Shown here: positions 23,599 to 24,974 of the stretch, piece after piece
Position numbering within the stretch: position 1 is the first letter of the stretch
Layout: each line of letters begins with the position of its first letter
Source of the DNA: a virus
Reading direction: 5' to 3' (one strand)
Length of the DNA stretch: 24,974 nt
Virus record (IMG/VR): IMGVR_UViG_3300013131_000233
Span: 1 to 24,974 of that record
The notes under the pieces: generated by a model
What the model saw: only the letters and a program-made list of their open reading frames with translations
The model's database searches: none
What the model was told of the DNA's origin: nothing
Position numbers and translations under genes: made by a program

Positions 23599-24974
23599 AT
23601 GAATAAAAATTTAATTACATTAATTTTGACATTATTAATTATTCCAACGGTTTTATTGGCATCTGGAGGTACAACATATTTAGATGACGATAAAATTAAT
23701 TTTGGTAGCTCTGCACTTGGAACCAGAAAATTATGTTTTGATGAAACACCAGATTCAACTTCGGTTTGTTTAAATGTAAATCCATCAACCGATGATGCAA
23801 CATTATTTACAGATAATTTTACAATTGGTGAAGGGATTGATGAAGACCTTAAAATTAAATTTGACTTTGGTTCTGGAACGGGAAATGGATACATTGGATA
23901 TGATACAACCAGCAAAAAGATTGTTGTAAGCCATGATGGGAGTGATGAATTTTCACTAAGTCGAGGCGGTGCCGGTGGAGAAAACTATTTATCCGATGGT
24001 TCATTTGAGGCCGCATTTTCTGGAACATGTAACACTGGAACATGTACTAACCCTGACACAGGGGCCATCCAAGAAGGAGCTAAAGCGTTAAATATTTCTT
24101 TGTCATCTCAGATTGGTGACGTTGAATATTGCGTGACTAATACCGCATGGGCCGGACAAAGCATGACCATTAGTGCGTTTTTAAAAACGTCTAGCGCGCT
24201 ATTTAATTTTTGTTCTTCTGACGATAGTGGTTCAGGCGATGACTGTCTCGATGTTTCGTCCGAAGATGTTTTTAAAGAATATTCTCTTACCCGCATCATA
24301 CCAGCGTCAGGAAAAGGCTGCTGGCGTATAACGTCCGACTCGTCTACTACTGCTTCAATTCGTGTTGATGCTTCTAAAATATTTAATTTGAGGCCGCAGG
24401 CGGTTTCTAAGATTTATAAACAACAGTTAAAACATAGTGCTTCTGGCTCATCGCTAACGGACAGGACAGGCGAATTAGAGTTCAATACTTCTAATTTTAC
24501 ATTAACAGGCGACGACTTAGTGACGCTTGATAACTCGGACGGTACTAGAACAAAGTTTATATGCAAAAAAACTCAAGGTTGTATTTTTAGGGGTTATTTT
24601 AATGGCGAGGCTTCGGACAGTACAACTTCTCAAGCTGCGGTTGTCTATAAAGACATTGCAGAAGGTGCGTTTACTGATTTGGCTGTTTGTGGGAATAGCT
24701 CTGTCCACCCGACGAGTTCTTACGAAACTACTTTAACTTCCGCATTTAACTGTAAAGTGGCGTATAACGGATTTATCACAATCAGATTTTTTCAAGACTT
24801 AGCAAATACTTCTACGGCTGCCCATGTAAACATGGAAGTTGAAAGCATTGAGCAAGATCAAGTAATAACTTCACAAGGATTTAACGGCGCGGGTTATAAA
24901 TTTACTAACCTTCCCGGGTGCGATACTACAATAACCTCCGGCTCCTTCACAGACGTAAGTGACGTTGATTGTAC
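23599..24974 (+). CDS. Fiber-like protein with signal peptide, cysteine-rich (partial, runs off window)
   Basis: An open frame from the ATG at 23599 to the window end, 458 residues without a stop, so the 3' end is missing. GAGGG at 23588-23592, six bases before the ATG, supports the start. The N-terminus is a clear Sec signal peptide: positive MNKN, hydrophobic LITLILTLLIIPTVLL, then ASG, with cleavage likely near residues 21-22. Residues 23-110 resemble fiber proteins (YLDDDKINFGSS, FGSGTGNGYIGYDTTSKKI). From about 118 the sequence ENYLSDGSFE looks like the start of a carbohydrate-binding-type beta domain. Fourteen cysteines occur in 458 residues, against two in the preceding fiber, as in exported disulfide-bonded proteins. 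After about 23960 CpG rises sharply. It could be a host-receptor protein or an exported conversion protein. Confidence 0.75.
   Translation, partial: MNKNLITLILTLLIIPTVLLASGGTTYLDDDKINFGSSALGTRKLCFDETPDSTSVCLNVNPSTDDATLFTDNFTIGEGIDEDLKIKFDFGSGTGNGYIGYDTTSKKIVVSHDGSDEFSLSRGGAGGENYLSDGSFEAAFSGTCNTGTCTNPDTGAIQEGAKALNISLSSQIGDVEYCVTNTAWAGQSMTISAFLKTSSALFNFCSSDDSGSGDDCLDVSSEDVFKEYSLTRIIPASGKGCWRITSDSSTTASIRVDASKIFNLRPQAVSKIYKQQLKHSASGSSLTDRTGELEFNTSNFTLTGDDLVTLDNSDGTRTKFICKKTQGCIFRGYFNGEASDSTTSQAAVVYKDIAEGAFTDLAVCGNSSVHPTSSYETTLTSAFNCKVAYNGFITIRFFQDLANTSTAAHVNMEVESIEQDQVITSQGFNGAGYKFTNLPGCDTTITSGSFTDVSDVDC

Noticed and set aside
1-24974. tRNA genes, CRISPR arrays, insertion sequences or an attachment site
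   Set aside because: I saw no cloverleaf-like sequence, spaced repeats, transposase motifs or integrase in the window, and intergenic space is too short for most of these.

Overview
The window is the late structural (head and tail) module of a tailed double-stranded DNA bacteriophage or prophage with a long, non-contractile, siphovirus-type tail. All supported genes are on the + strand. They are tightly packed, often overlap at ATGA- or TAATG-type junctions, and no gap exceeds about 140 bases. The DNA is AT-rich; hand counts of sample rows give roughly 30-38% GC in the portal gene. Most of it is poor in CpG and uses AGA heavily for arginine. The head proteins belong to HK97-type families and the tail-tip order matches lambda H-M-L-K-(I)J. 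This suggests a low-GC bacterial host, probably Gram-negative, but nothing here fixes the host taxon. No integrase, repressor or endolysin is present, so lytic and temperate lifestyles cannot be separated.

Layout. 136-2192 is the packaging motor: P27-like small terminase and large terminase. 2283-4928 is capsid building: ClpP-like maturation protease, HK97-fold major capsid protein, and a probable capsid accessory protein bracketed by two strong terminators. 4995-6615 holds a small repeat-tailed protein and the portal, which lies after the capsid gene instead of before it. 6625-10183 is an accessory cassette: two collagen-like fiber proteins, an unknown protein and two small membrane proteins. 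10200-12495 is the connector/neck set: gp6-like adaptor, head-closure protein, gp10-like protein and tail terminator. 12539-16704 is the tail shaft: tube protein, G/GT tail assembly chaperones joined by a predicted -1 frameshift, and tape measure protein. 16704-22304 is the tail tip: gpM-like protein, DUF1833 gpL-like protein, NlpC/P60 peptidase and a 1472-residue hub with a gpI-like N-terminus and gpJ-like body. 22320-24974 holds distal fiber genes; the last one starts with a Sec signal peptide, is cysteine-rich, and runs off the window.

How it works together. The terminase pumps DNA through the portal into a prohead assembled from the capsid protein and matured by the ClpP-like protease. 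The connectors close the head. The tail grows on the tip complex to a length set by the tape measure, with G/GT chaperones feeding tube protein, and is capped by the terminator. Collagen-like and distal fibers probably decorate the virion and contact the host surface.

The most notable items are a textbook GGGAAAC slippery site with a correctly spaced stem-loop, a fiber built from four 44-residue modules alternating with collagen runs, two CpG-richer islands that look imported, and a predicted exported, cysteine-rich fiber-like protein at the right edge.
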